Of a stretch of DNA of 64,000 nt, positions 50,681 to 58,976 are shown piece after piece. The position numbers were made by a program, and so were the translations under genes. Origin of the DNA: Oscillibacter sp. GTDB lineage: Bacteria > Bacillota > Clostridia > Oscillospirales > Oscillospiraceae. Below the pieces are notes generated by a model. It searched no databases and was not told the DNA's origin. It was given only the letters and a program-made list of their open reading frames with translations. The stretch is from NCBI GenBank assembly GCA_017446225.1, contig JAFSRH010000035.1:1-64000 (forward strand). Direction: 5' to 3'. Every line of letters begins with the position of its first letter. Positions within the stretch are counted from its first letter, which is position 1.

Positions 50681-52768
50681 ATGATTCGCATTGATGAGTA
50701 CCCGACCCATGAGTATAACGGCATTCCCTATCGTTGCGGACGCGTACAGCCCTTCGGCGCGAGCGTCACCGGCGGGGGCGGTATCAATTTCTCGATTTTC
50801 TCCAAAGACGCCACGAAATGTGAGTTGCTCCTGTATCACTACGGGGCGCCGGAGCCGTTCGCCGTCATCCCGTTTCCCGAGGAATTCCGTATCGGCCACG
50901 TGTTTTCCATGATTGTCTACAATCTGGACCCGGAAATGCTGGAATACGGCTACCGCTTTGACGGGCCGTTCGACCCCGCTCAGGGGTACCGGTTCGACCG
51001 TACGAAGGTACTGCTGGACCCTTACGCGAAACTGGTTTCCGGGCGCAATACGTGGGGCAAGGAACCCGACTGGAATGTCCAGTTTCAGCACCGGGGTTGC
51101 GTCATCATGGAGGACTACGACTGGGAGGGCGACAAGCCCCTTGAAATCCCCATGAACGACCTTGTCATCTACGAGGCCCACGTGCGCAGTTTTACAAAGG
51201 ACCCGTCCAGCGGCGCGCGGTATCCGGGTACGTTCGCCGGACTGCTTGACAAGATTCCCTATCTCAAGGAGTTAGGCGTCAACTGCGTGGAACTGCTCCC
51301 CATCTTTGAGTTTGACGAGTTCGAGAACAGCCGCGTCATTGACGGACAACGCCTTTATAATTACTGGGGCTATTCTACCGTGAATTTCTACGCCCCCAAA
51401 GCCGGTTACGCCGCTTCCGCCCCCATGGGCCTTGCGGCCGATGAGCTGAAAAACACCATCAAACAGTTCCACAAGGCGGGCATTGAAGTCATGCTGGACG
51501 TGGTGTTCAACCACACCGCGGAGGGCAACGAACAGGGTCCGTACATCTCCTATCGCGGCATTGACAACAAAACGTATTACCTGCTGACGCCCGAAGGATA
51601 TTATTATAACTTCAGCGGTTGCGGAAACACCATGAACTGTAATAACTCCGTGGTGCGGAACTGTATTCTGGACTGTCTGCGCTACTGGGTCTCCGATTAC
51701 CATATTGACGGCTTCCGGTTCGATTTGGCGTCCATCCTCTCCCGCGACCAGAACGGCGCGCCCATGACCAGTCCGCCCCTGTTGGAAACGCTCGCGCACG
51801 ATGCGATTCTGGGCAAAACGAAACTCATTGCCGAGGCTTGGGACGCGGGCGGCTTGTATCAGGTGGGCAGTTTCCCCGCGTGGGGACGCTGGGCGGAATG
51901 GAACGGAAAGTACCGGGACTGTCTGCGGCGGTTCGTGAAGAGCGGCGCGGAACAGGGGCCGGAATTGATCTGGCGTATGCAGGGTTCCCCGGATTTGTAC
52001 GGGAACCGCTGCGCGGAGGCGTCCATTAATTTCATCACCTGTCATGACGGCTTTACTTTGCGGGATATGGTTTCCTACAACGAAAAGCACAATCTGGCCA
52101 ACGGTGAGGAAAACCGCGATGGTTCCGATAACAATGACAGCTGGAATTGCGGCGCGGAAGGCGACACGGACGACCCGGAAATTTTGAGTCTCCGTCTCCG
52201 TCAGGAAAAAAACGCGGTCGCGTTACTGTTGCTCAGCCGCGGAATTCCCATGCTGCTTTCCGGCGATGAGTTCGGCAACACGCAGTTTGGCAATAACAAC
52301 GCCTACTGTCAGGACAACCGGATCTCGTGGCTGGACTGGAAACTGCTGGACAAGAACAAGGACTTGCACGATTTCTTCAAGCGTATGATTCATTTCCGCG
52401 CAAAGCACCCGGTTCTTCGCAGGAGCGATTTCTTCCGGGACAAGAACAGCAGCGGTTATCCGGAAATGTCTTTCCATGGAACGCGCCCTTGGGAGTTTGA
52501 CGAAAATCAGCCCTTTTTGTCTTTCGGCGTCCTGTACGCGGAGCCGAAAGCGGATTACGGCACGAAAGAGGATACGTTTATTTACTGCGCCGTCAACGCC
52601 TATTGGGAGGAAACGCGCTTCGAGTTGCCGTCCCTTCCCGGCGGAATGGTCTGGCGCGAGATTGAGTACACGGGCAAAGAGGGCGCCGCGAACCGCGTGG
52701 TACGTGACGGAGCGGTTTCCCTCATGCCCAGAAGCCTGATGTTGCTGGTCGGCAAGGCGGAGACGTAA
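50681..52768 (+). CDS. glgX: glycogen debranching enzyme GlgX-type isoamylase
   Basis: A 695-residue GH13 protein with an N-terminal CBM48 domain (about 20-120; GGINFSIFSKDATKCELLLY), and the catalytic barrel with VFNHTAEGNEQGP, nucleophile Asp in HIDGFRFDLAS (about 345-355), acid Glu in KLIAEAWDAGG (about 387-397), and FITCHDGFTLRDMVSYNEKHN. It cleaves alpha-1,6 branches of glycogen or similar glucans. ATG at 50681 after AAAAGAGG. No other glg gene is nearby; pairing with the AGE-family protein suggests joint processing of an alpha-glucan or its products. Confidence 0.93.
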   Translation: MIRIDEYPTHEYNGIPYRCGRVQPFGASVTGGGGINFSIFSKDATKCELLLYHYGAPEPFAVIPFPEEFRIGHVFSMIVYNLDPEMLEYGYRFDGPFDPAQGYRFDRTKVLLDPYAKLVSGRNTWGKEPDWNVQFQHRGCVIMEDYDWEGDKPLEIPMNDLVIYEAHVRSFTKDPSSGARYPGTFAGLLDKIPYLKELGVNCVELLPIFEFDEFENSRVIDGQRLYNYWGYSTVNFYAPKAGYAASAPMGLAADELKNTIKQFHKAGIEVMLDVVFNHTAEGNEQGPYISYRGIDNKTYYLLTPEGYYYNFSGCGNTMNCNNSVVRNCILDCLRYWVSDYHIDGFRFDLASILSRDQNGAPMTSPPLLETLAHDAILGKTKLIAEAWDAGGLYQVGSFPAWGRWAEWNGKYRDCLRRFVKSGAEQGPELIWRMQGSPDLYGNRCAEASINFITCHDGFTLRDMVSYNEKHNLANGEENRDGSDNNDSWNCGAEGDTDDPEILSLRLRQEKNAVALLLLSRGIPMLLSGDEFGNTQFGNNNAYCQDNRISWLDWKLLDKNKDLHDFFKRMIHFRAKHPVLRRSDFFRDKNSSGYPEMSFHGTRPWEFDENQPFLSFGVLYAEPKADYGTKEDTFIYCAVNAYWEETRFELPSLPGGMVWREIEYTGKEGAANRVVRDGAVSLMPRSLMLLVGKAET

Positions 52769-52828
52769 GCCGGAATTTTGAACGGCGAAACCGGCCGTCA
52801 TCTTTTATTGACACAGGGAGGAAGTATC

Positions 52829-53131
52829 ATGTTTACTTACGACATACAGAAAAACGGAAGCAACGTGGACGTTACCTTGACGGGACGTCTGGACGGCGCG
52901 GTAGCGCCTCAGCTCCATGAGAAGATGGTCGCCTTGCAGGGACAGGACATCAAGAACGTCACGTTCCATGTCAAGGATCTGGAATATATTTCGAGCGCCG
53001 GACTGCGCGTCATTCTCTTTGCCAAGCAGAAACTCGGCGCCGATGTGGGCCTTTACCTGAAAGACGTGAGCGAGGGCGTGCGTTCCGTGCTGGAAGTGAC
53101 CGGCTTTGACAACTTTGTCGAGATGATTTAA
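52829..53131 (+). CDS. STAS-domain protein (anti-sigma factor antagonist type)
   Basis: A 100-residue single STAS domain like SpoIIAA/RsbV, with GRLDGAVAPQL and the phosphorylation-site loop LEYISSAGLRVILFAKQ (Ser55 or Ser56). Such proteins bind anti-sigma kinases when unphosphorylated. No kinase, sigma factor or phosphatase gene is in the window, so its partner is elsewhere. AGGGAGG precedes the ATG. Its position between glgX and the DJ-1 genes suggests it senses or signals the state of this pathway. Confidence 0.9.
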   Translation: MFTYDIQKNGSNVDVTLTGRLDGAVAPQLHEKMVALQGQDIKNVTFHVKDLEYISSAGLRVILFAKQKLGADVGLYLKDVSEGVRSVLEVTGFDNFVEMI

Positions 53132-53155
53132 CCCTCTGTCGGAAAGGAAACGAGT

Positions 53156-53710
53156 ATGAAAAAGAAAATCGGGATTCTGCTGGAAAACCGGTTTATCGAG
53201 CGGGAAGTCTTTTATTACCAGTCCTACTTCGAGACGGAAGGCTGTCAGCCCGTGTTTCTGACCCGCCTTTGGGGACAGCCCCGCCTTACCTTCAAGGGCT
53301 TGGAATATCAGGCGGAAGTGACGGTTGACCACAGCTTTGAGAATCTCACGGACGAGGATTTGAAAGAATACGCCGCGATTATCGTTCCGGCGGGCTACGT
53401 GGCGGACTATCTCCTCTACACGGAGAAGCCCGGCGACATTTCCCCCGCCGCCGGATTCCTGCAACGGGTCATGGCGAAACCGGAAATCGTAAAAGGCTTC
53501 ATTTGCCATTCCCTTTGGCTGGCCGGGCCTATCAAGGAATCCTTCGCGGGACGGCGCGTCACCTGTCACAACAACATCATTTCCCACGTGCGCAACGCGG
53601 GCATAGAGTACGCGGACGAGGACGTGATGATTGACGGCGATTTGATTACCGCCAGAACCGGCGGACATCACGGCGTGTTCGCAAAGGCGATTCTTGCGAA
53701 TCTGAAATAA
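53156..53710 (+). CDS. DJ-1/PfpI family protein (first copy)
   Basis: A 184-residue protein of the DJ-1/PfpI superfamily: KIGILLENRFIEREVFYY at the start, AAIIVPAGYVADYLL, and the nucleophile elbow GFICHSLWLAGPI with Cys117 followed by His118. Members act as proteases, glyoxalase III or protein deglycases; the specific reaction is not set by sequence. It lies 24 bases after the STAS gene and 15 before the cupin gene. Ribosome site AAAGGAAACG. Confidence 0.88.
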   Translation: MKKKIGILLENRFIEREVFYYQSYFETEGCQPVFLTRLWGQPRLTFKGLEYQAEVTVDHSFENLTDEDLKEYAAIIVPAGYVADYLLYTEKPGDISPAAGFLQRVMAKPEIVKGFICHSLWLAGPIKESFAGRRVTCHNNIISHVRNAGIEYADEDVMIDGDLITARTGGHHGVFAKAILANLK

Positions 53711-53725
53711 ACGGAGGCGGCGAGG

Positions 53726-54070
53726 ATGTACGAAAAGGCGATTATTCACCGGCAGGAACTGCGGAAAATGAAAACCGCGCAGGGGATTCTTATGCAGAAT
53801 CTCGGCCGCGGCGTTCGGATGAACGGCCTTCACTGGAACATGGAGGACGGCGCGGTCGTGGATTGGCACAGCCACCCCGCCGAACAGTTCGGTTACGTCA
53901 TTCAGGGCGGATTCAAAATCTGGCTGGGCGAAGAGGAATACGAAATCCATCAGGGCGACTGCTATTTTGTCCCGCCGAACGTCCTTCACAAGTTTATCGC
54001 TCTGGGCGAAACGGAAGCCATTGATCTGTTTAACCCCATCAAAGAGGATATCCCTAAGGAAATCCCCTGA
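53726..54070 (+). CDS. small cupin-domain protein
   Basis: A 114-residue single cupin. The first motif WHSHPAEQFGYVIQGG (about 49-64) has two histidines and a Glu for a metal, and the second YFVPPNVLHKF (about 86-96) has the third His. Such small cupins bind metal and act as dioxygenases, isomerases or sugar/oxoacid binders. AACGGAGG precedes the ATG. It sits between two DJ-1 genes. Confidence 0.88.
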   Translation: MYEKAIIHRQELRKMKTAQGILMQNLGRGVRMNGLHWNMEDGAVVDWHSHPAEQFGYVIQGGFKIWLGEEEYEIHQGDCYFVPPNVLHKFIALGETEAIDLFNPIKEDIPKEIP

Positions 54071-54156
54071 GCCACGCCGGAACATTGTGACGGCGGACTG
54101 CCGGCAACGGGACCCGTTACGGCGCCGTTTCCGTTGCGAAGTTCCCTGAAACGGAC

Positions 54157-54194
54157 GAAAAGCCCTCCCGAAAATCCGGCGAAACGAGGGTTTT
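54157..54194 (+). terminator. possible weak terminator after the cupin gene
   Basis: CCCTC (54162-54166) pairs with GAGGG (54185-54189), flanked by AAAA and TTTTT. The stem is short, so read-through is likely. Confidence 0.35.
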
Positions 54195-54245
54195 TCCATA
54201 CGCTGAAGAGGCGCATATACTCATACACATGAGGAGGATTCAACA

Positions 54246-55067
54246 ATGAGCAAGAAGGCAAAGGTACTGGTCTGCGCAACGAATTATGGTTCTTGGGGCG
54301 AAGAGCTTCAGGCTCCGTGGGACGCTCTCACGAAGGCGGGTTATCAGTGCACGCTGGCAACGCCGAAGGGTAAGAAGCCTCTGCCTTTGACCATCAGCGT
54401 GGACCCCGATTTCGTGGACCCCGTCCAGAACGTCAAGACCAACCCGAAGGAAGTCTGCGACCGTATCAAGGAACTGGTGGACGGCGACGAGTGGGCGCAC
54501 CCCATCGCGTTCAAGGACGCGAACATGAAGGACTATGACGCCATCGCGCTGACCGGCGGTCTGGGCGCTATGCTCGACATGGCCAACAACTACAACCTGC
54601 ACAAGCTGATTATGGACGCCTACTATGACGGCAAGCTGATTGGCTCCCTGTGCTATGCGGTGGCCACGCTGGTGTTCTGCCGCGACCCGAAGAACGAGTA
54701 CAAGTCCATTGTCTACGGCAAGCGCATCGTCTGCCATCCCCACGCTTGGGACTTCTACGGCCCGGACTATGATTTCACGTTCGAGATGTACGGCGAGACC
54801 GAGGACAACAAGCACACGGACGTCCATACTCCCGGCTTCCTGTATCCGGAAGAGTATATTATCAAGGACGCGGTCGGCCCGAACGGCGCGGCCATCAGCC
54901 GTGTAAAGTGCAGCCGGGACGACATGGAAGCCGAGTTTGACTGGCCGTTCGTGACGGGCTGCTCCGTGGAATCTTCCCGCGCTTACGGTCAGCTCCTTGT
55001 AAAGGTGCTCGACAAGATCGAAGCCGGCGAGGACGTGCGCAATCAGCGGATTTACTTCAACCGCTAA
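54246..55067 (+). CDS. DJ-1/PfpI family protein (second copy, Hsp31-like size)
   Basis: A 273-residue protein with KVLVCATNYGSWGEELQAPWDALTKAGYQC, DAIALTGGLGAMLDMANN, and nucleophile elbow IGSLCYAVATLVF with Cys136. The larger size and layout resemble the Hsp31/glyoxalase III branch rather than small PfpI. It could detoxify 2-oxoaldehydes or modify a pathway intermediate. The codon choice and strong AGGAGG suggest good expression. It differs too much from the first copy to be a recent duplicate. Confidence 0.88.
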   Translation: MSKKAKVLVCATNYGSWGEELQAPWDALTKAGYQCTLATPKGKKPLPLTISVDPDFVDPVQNVKTNPKEVCDRIKELVDGDEWAHPIAFKDANMKDYDAIALTGGLGAMLDMANNYNLHKLIMDAYYDGKLIGSLCYAVATLVFCRDPKNEYKSIVYGKRIVCHPHAWDFYGPDYDFTFEMYGETEDNKHTDVHTPGFLYPEEYIIKDAVGPNGAAISRVKCSRDDMEAEFDWPFVTGCSVESSRAYGQLLVKVLDKIEAGEDVRNQRIYFNR

Positions 55068-55092
55068 TCGCCGTAACCCGGCGTGACAAATC

Positions 55093-55129
55093 ACGGGGCT
55101 TCCCGGCCATGTGAGCGCGGGAACCCCGT
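55093..55129 (+). other. GC-rich hairpin after the second DJ-1 gene
   Basis: ACGGGG and TTCCC (55093-55104) pair with GGGAA and CCCCGT (55119-55129). It is not followed by a T run, so it may be a processing or partial termination site. Confidence 0.5.
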
Positions 55130-55144
55130 AACATGAGGAAATAT

Positions 55145-55213
55145 AGAGAGCCGTTAAAATCGGAGAGTGGAGGCTGACCGTGCCTGAAAGAATCTTCTTT
55201 TTAACGGCTCTCT
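55145..55213 (+). other. 15-base perfect inverted repeat with 39-base loop
   Basis: AGAGAGCCGTTAAAA (55145-55159) and TTTTAACGGCTCTCT (55199-55213) are exact complements. The loop contains GGAGAGTGGAGG. This could be a terminator-like stem followed by TTGTTA, a leader element for the tautomerase gene, or the remains of a small mobile palindrome. Confidence 0.7.
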
Positions 55214-55236
55214 TGTTATGAAAATGGAGAATTACC

Positions 55237-55476
55237 ATGCCTTGTATCACCGTACAGAGTCTGGAACTGGCCGACAGCCAGAAAAAGCGTATCGCCGAAC
55301 GCTATATCGAGATTTTTTCCGAGGAAACCGGCGTCCCGAAAGACAGGGTTTATCTGTTTTTCGATGGCTACAAGCTCAATGAGGCCGCCGTCAACGGGGA
55401 ATTGTTCTCCGACCGGAAAATTGGCCCTATTCGGGGGAAATTCAACGAAAAGGAGTGGAATCCGGATGGACGTTAA
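55237..55476 (+). CDS. 4-oxalocrotonate tautomerase-like protein
   Basis: A 79-residue tautomerase with MPCITVQSLELADSQKKRIAERYIEIFSEE. After removal of Met, Pro1 would be the catalytic base. The second half has GVPKDRVYLFFDGYKLNEAAVNGELFS, as in 4-OT-like enzymes that catalyse enol-keto shifts of 2-oxo acids. It overlaps the TPP enzyme gene by 11 bases, implying coupled expression and likely linked chemistry. No clear ribosome site; AAAATGGAGA lies upstream. Confidence 0.88.
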   Translation: MPCITVQSLELADSQKKRIAERYIEIFSEETGVPKDRVYLFFDGYKLNEAAVNGELFSDRKIGPIRGKFNEKEWNPDGR

Positions 55477-57121
55477 TCAGGCAATCGTAAAAATTCTGGA
55501 GGACAGCGGCAGAGTGCGCCACGTGTTCGGCAGTACCGGACAAGTCAACGCTTCCATGTTGCTGGCGTTGCGGGAATCGTCCTCCATTCGGACAATCGTG
55601 GTACGCAACGAACAGGCGGCGTCTTTCATGGCCTGCGGCTACACCATGTTTAACCCGGACAATCTGGGCGTCTGCTTCGCAACCGGAGGACCCGGCGCGT
55701 TTAACCTCTTTTCCGGCATGGCCGTGGCCTACTCCGACTCCCTGCCCGTACTGGCCATCACCGGCTACGCCTCCGCCAACGTGCGCGGAAAAGGTTGCTT
55801 GAACGAGTCGTCCGGCCTCAGCCGTACCCCGGATTCTCATAAGATGTTCGGCGCGACTACCAAGAAGTCCTACATTATTGAGGACGCTTCCCAGACCTGC
55901 GACATTATGGAGGACGCCATCAATACCGCGTTTGATGGGCGGCCCGGCCCGGTGCACGTCCACGTCCCCAAAAACATCACCATTGCGGAGGTCCCCAATT
56001 TCCGGCCCGTACGTTTGCAAGTCCGCGCCTGTCCGCCGAAACCGGCTACGGTTCGGGAGTTCGCCGCGCGCCTGTCCGCCGCGCTCAATAAACAGGAACG
56101 GATCTTGTTGCTGGTCGGTTACGGCTGTATCCGCGCCGGAGCCAAAGACGCGTTACTGTCGCTGATTGACGCCTACAAAATTCCCTTCGTCACCACCATG
56201 GACGCGAAAGGCTACCTGCCGGAAAATCATCCCCAGTCCTTGGGCATTTACGGCACCACCGGCGACCCCTGCGCCATGGAATACTTTGACAAGGCCGATT
56301 TGGTCCTTGCCGTGGGCAACTCCTTCGCCGAAAACGCTACCCTGCTTTTCAAGCCCGATTTGTACGACCAAAAGACGCTCATGCACATCAATATTGACCC
56401 GCATGAGATTCACAAGGTCTATTCCGCCGATTTCAGCATGGTGGCGGACGCCCGCTTAGCCCTTGAGGCCATTCTGAAAGAAATGGACGCTTCTTTGCCC
56501 AAACTTTCGGAGCCGGCGCCGAATGACAGGAAATGGTTCGATATGCCCAATCAGGGCGCGGTGAAGAAGATTCATCCCGCGGACGTGGCACGCGCCATTT
56601 GCGCCGCCGCCCCCGAAAACGCTATTATTATGGGAGACGCCGGTTCCCATATGCTGTGGCTGTCGGAGTACATGAAGCTGACAGGCAACCAGCGTTACCA
56701 GAATCCCGGAAGTTTCGGCCCGATGGCCAGTCACACCAACGGCTGTATCGGCGTCAAGTGCGCGAACCCGGACAAAGTGGTCATTTCCGGTTCCGGCGAT
56801 GGCTGTTATCTCATGGCCGGCTTTGAACTGCTGACCGCGGTGCAGAATAACATTCCGGTGGTTTGGGTCATTTTCGACAACGGAGAGTTCAACGTCATCA
56901 AAAAGTTCCTCCTGAATATGTTCAACGATCACGCCTATATGAACTTCCTGAATCCTGATTACGTGGCCTATGCGAAAAGCTGTGGCGCGGAAGGATTCCG
57001 CGTGGAACGGGCCGAGGATCTGGAAGGCGTCATTCGGAAAGCGATTGCTTTGAACCGTCCCGTCCTGATTGACGCGGTGATTGACGGGGACGTATTCGCC
57101 AATATGAACAAATCCATGTGA
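55466..57121 (+). CDS. thiamine pyrophosphate-dependent enzyme (acetolactate synthase/benzoylformate decarboxylase superfamily)
   Basis: A 551-residue TPP enzyme. The N-terminal domain holds the cofactor-activating Glu49 in VVRNEQAASFMACGY. The middle domain is at about 190-335 with LLLVGYGCIRAG. The C-terminal domain has the TPP motif GDG at 444-446 and DN at 471-472. It could decarboxylate a 2-oxo acid or make a C-C bond. The specific substrate is unknown, but the overlapping tautomerase suggests an enolisable 2-oxo acid. The ATG at 55466 follows AAAGGAG; the longer reading would cover the tautomerase gene. Confidence 0.88.
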   Translation: MDVNQAIVKILEDSGRVRHVFGSTGQVNASMLLALRESSSIRTIVVRNEQAASFMACGYTMFNPDNLGVCFATGGPGAFNLFSGMAVAYSDSLPVLAITGYASANVRGKGCLNESSGLSRTPDSHKMFGATTKKSYIIEDASQTCDIMEDAINTAFDGRPGPVHVHVPKNITIAEVPNFRPVRLQVRACPPKPATVREFAARLSAALNKQERILLLVGYGCIRAGAKDALLSLIDAYKIPFVTTMDAKGYLPENHPQSLGIYGTTGDPCAMEYFDKADLVLAVGNSFAENATLLFKPDLYDQKTLMHINIDPHEIHKVYSADFSMVADARLALEAILKEMDASLPKLSEPAPNDRKWFDMPNQGAVKKIHPADVARAICAAAPENAIIMGDAGSHMLWLSEYMKLTGNQRYQNPGSFGPMASHTNGCIGVKCANPDKVVISGSGDGCYLMAGFELLTAVQNNIPVVWVIFDNGEFNVIKKFLLNMFNDHAYMNFLNPDYVAYAKSCGAEGFRVERAEDLEGVIRKAIALNRPVLIDAVIDGDVFANMNKSM

Positions 57122-57139
57122 CAGCGAAAGGAGATCAAC

Positions 57140-58960
57140 TTGAGACTTTTTGAACGCCTTTCTTCTTATACCGAGCGCCCCTTCCATAAACGTTCCGGAA
57201 CGGGAAAGGACCTTCCGTTTTCCAGCGGCTGGTCGGACGGCGTCCGGACGGTTTATGACGAAAATACCGGCCTGTGGTGGGAGTTCAAGTCCCCGAACGC
57301 GGGAGACGTGAGCTATGGCGGGGCGCGTTACTCGTTCGCTGAGGCGGGGGAAGTCCACGCCCGCGCGCTCAATGAGGCGCGTTACGGCGGCTTCGATGAC
57401 TGGCGGGTGCCCAATAAAGACGAACTGCGGTCTATTTTCGACTACGGGCGGGCGGATTCCGTGATTGATACGGACATCTTCGGCTGTTGTCCCGTGGGCG
57501 ACTACTGGACCAAAAACGTCTACCGGCTCCAGCCGTACTTCTCGTGGGCACTGTTTTCCGGATTCGGAAGCGGCGTGGCGAAAAAGACGGATACGAAAAC
57601 TTATGTGCTGGCCGTACGCGGCGGGACGGACCGGCGTTTCGGAGAGCCGGACCCCAGTCGTTTTCACGACAACGGGGACGGCACCGTCACGGACGAAACA
57701 ACCGGCCTGATGTGGCAGAAGGAAACCAATCCCCGGCAAGGCCCCAAGGACGCGGACGCGGCCTGCCGCCGCATGACGCTGGCGGGGTATCACGACTGGC
57801 GTCTGCCCAACATCAAGGAACTGAACACGCTGTTAAATCTGGACGTTGACAACAAGAGCTGGTTCTTCGAGGACTTCTTCCCGATTCCGCCGAATGAAAA
57901 AATGCTCCATTATTCCGCTTGCGGCGTATTCGAGGGGCATTACGCGTGGGTTACGAATTTCACCTACGGGTACGATGGCTACTACGGCGGCCGGAATACG
58001 CCGTTGCTGTTCCGCGCCGTGCGTTACGCGGACGCGCCTTCGGAGAGCGCGCGCACGAATACGTTCCGGCTCACCCATACGGGACAGACGGAAGCGTATG
58101 ACCTGAAAGGGCGTCCCGTCGCCGCGGACAGAATCTGGGGCTTTGACGCTCAGCGGATTTGGCTCCCGGCCTCCTTCGAGACGCGCGAAAACGGCGCCGC
58201 CGTCTTTGACCGGAATACCGGCCTTCTGTGGGATAACGCCCACGATACCCTTCTGCTGAAGTGGTCTGACGCCTTGGCTTACGTGCAATCCCTGAATGAC
58301 CGGCGCTATCTTGGCCGGAATGACTGGCGTTTGCCCGGCCGGGAGGAACTCCGTTCTCTGGCCCGGTATAACGACGCAATGCCCGCCATTGACACCGGCG
58401 TGTTCAACGCGTCCAATGATTACTACTGGTGCGACACGGACTGTAAGGACAACACGGATTTGGCATGGGGTTTCTATTTCGGCTACGGCTGTTCTTACGG
58501 GCGCAGAAAAGACATTCCGTCCCGTATCCGGGCCGTCAGCGGCGGCTCCAATCCCTTTGCCATGCCGTCCGCGGAGAGGTTTACAGTCAACCCCGACAAG
58601 ACCGTGACCGACCGCGTAACCGGCCTGATGTGGATGCGGGAGGAAACGCCGTTGCTCCCCTTGAAAGAGGCCTTGGTTTACTGTAAGGAACTGCGTCTGG
58701 GCGGCTATGACGACTGGGTCCTTCCCAACCTCAAGGAACTGGCAACGCTGATCAACCTGACGGAAGGGGATACTTGGTACTATCCGGAACTGTTCCCCAA
58801 TACCAACACAAAGCCGCAAGGTTTTTACCAGACTTCCACCGCTTTTTGTGGGACGTTCGGGTGGGGCTGCAACTTCCAGTTCGGCTTTGACGGCTACTAC
58901 GCGGACAGAATGAACGGAACGTATCCTTTCCGCCCGGTCAGACGGTCGAGCGCCACGTAA
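57140..58960 (+). CDS. protein of four tandem DUF1566 (Lcl C-terminal-like) modules, no signal peptide
   Basis: A 606-residue protein formed by four DUF1566 units. Each unit has a TGLMW-type turn and a later DWRLPNxxEL-type motif: 43-47 and 86-96; 188-192 and 218-228; about 360-364 and 394-404; 494-498 and 524-534. DUF1566 is related to C-type-lectin-like folds; Legionella Lcl uses it to bind glycans. Here there is no signal or membrane segment, so the protein seems cytoplasmic, which is unusual for a lectin-like protein. TTG at 57140 follows AAAGGAG. It lies 18 bases after the TPP enzyme and 16 before the exporter. Enzyme or ligand-binding role unknown. Confidence 0.85.
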   Translation: MRLFERLSSYTERPFHKRSGTGKDLPFSSGWSDGVRTVYDENTGLWWEFKSPNAGDVSYGGARYSFAEAGEVHARALNEARYGGFDDWRVPNKDELRSIFDYGRADSVIDTDIFGCCPVGDYWTKNVYRLQPYFSWALFSGFGSGVAKKTDTKTYVLAVRGGTDRRFGEPDPSRFHDNGDGTVTDETTGLMWQKETNPRQGPKDADAACRRMTLAGYHDWRLPNIKELNTLLNLDVDNKSWFFEDFFPIPPNEKMLHYSACGVFEGHYAWVTNFTYGYDGYYGGRNTPLLFRAVRYADAPSESARTNTFRLTHTGQTEAYDLKGRPVAADRIWGFDAQRIWLPASFETRENGAAVFDRNTGLLWDNAHDTLLLKWSDALAYVQSLNDRRYLGRNDWRLPGREELRSLARYNDAMPAIDTGVFNASNDYYWCDTDCKDNTDLAWGFYFGYGCSYGRRKDIPSRIRAVSGGSNPFAMPSAERFTVNPDKTVTDRVTGLMWMREETPLLPLKEALVYCKELRLGGYDDWVLPNLKELATLINLTEGDTWYYPELFPNTNTKPQGFYQTSTAFCGTFGWGCNFQFGFDGYYADRMNGTYPFRPVRRSSAT

Positions 58961-58976
58961 CAGGGAGGCACGTTCT

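Noticed and set aside
52805..54199. 464-codon minus-strand ORF opposite STAS, DJ-1 and cupin genes
   Set aside because: Spans three well-supported plus-strand genes and has no recognisable domain.
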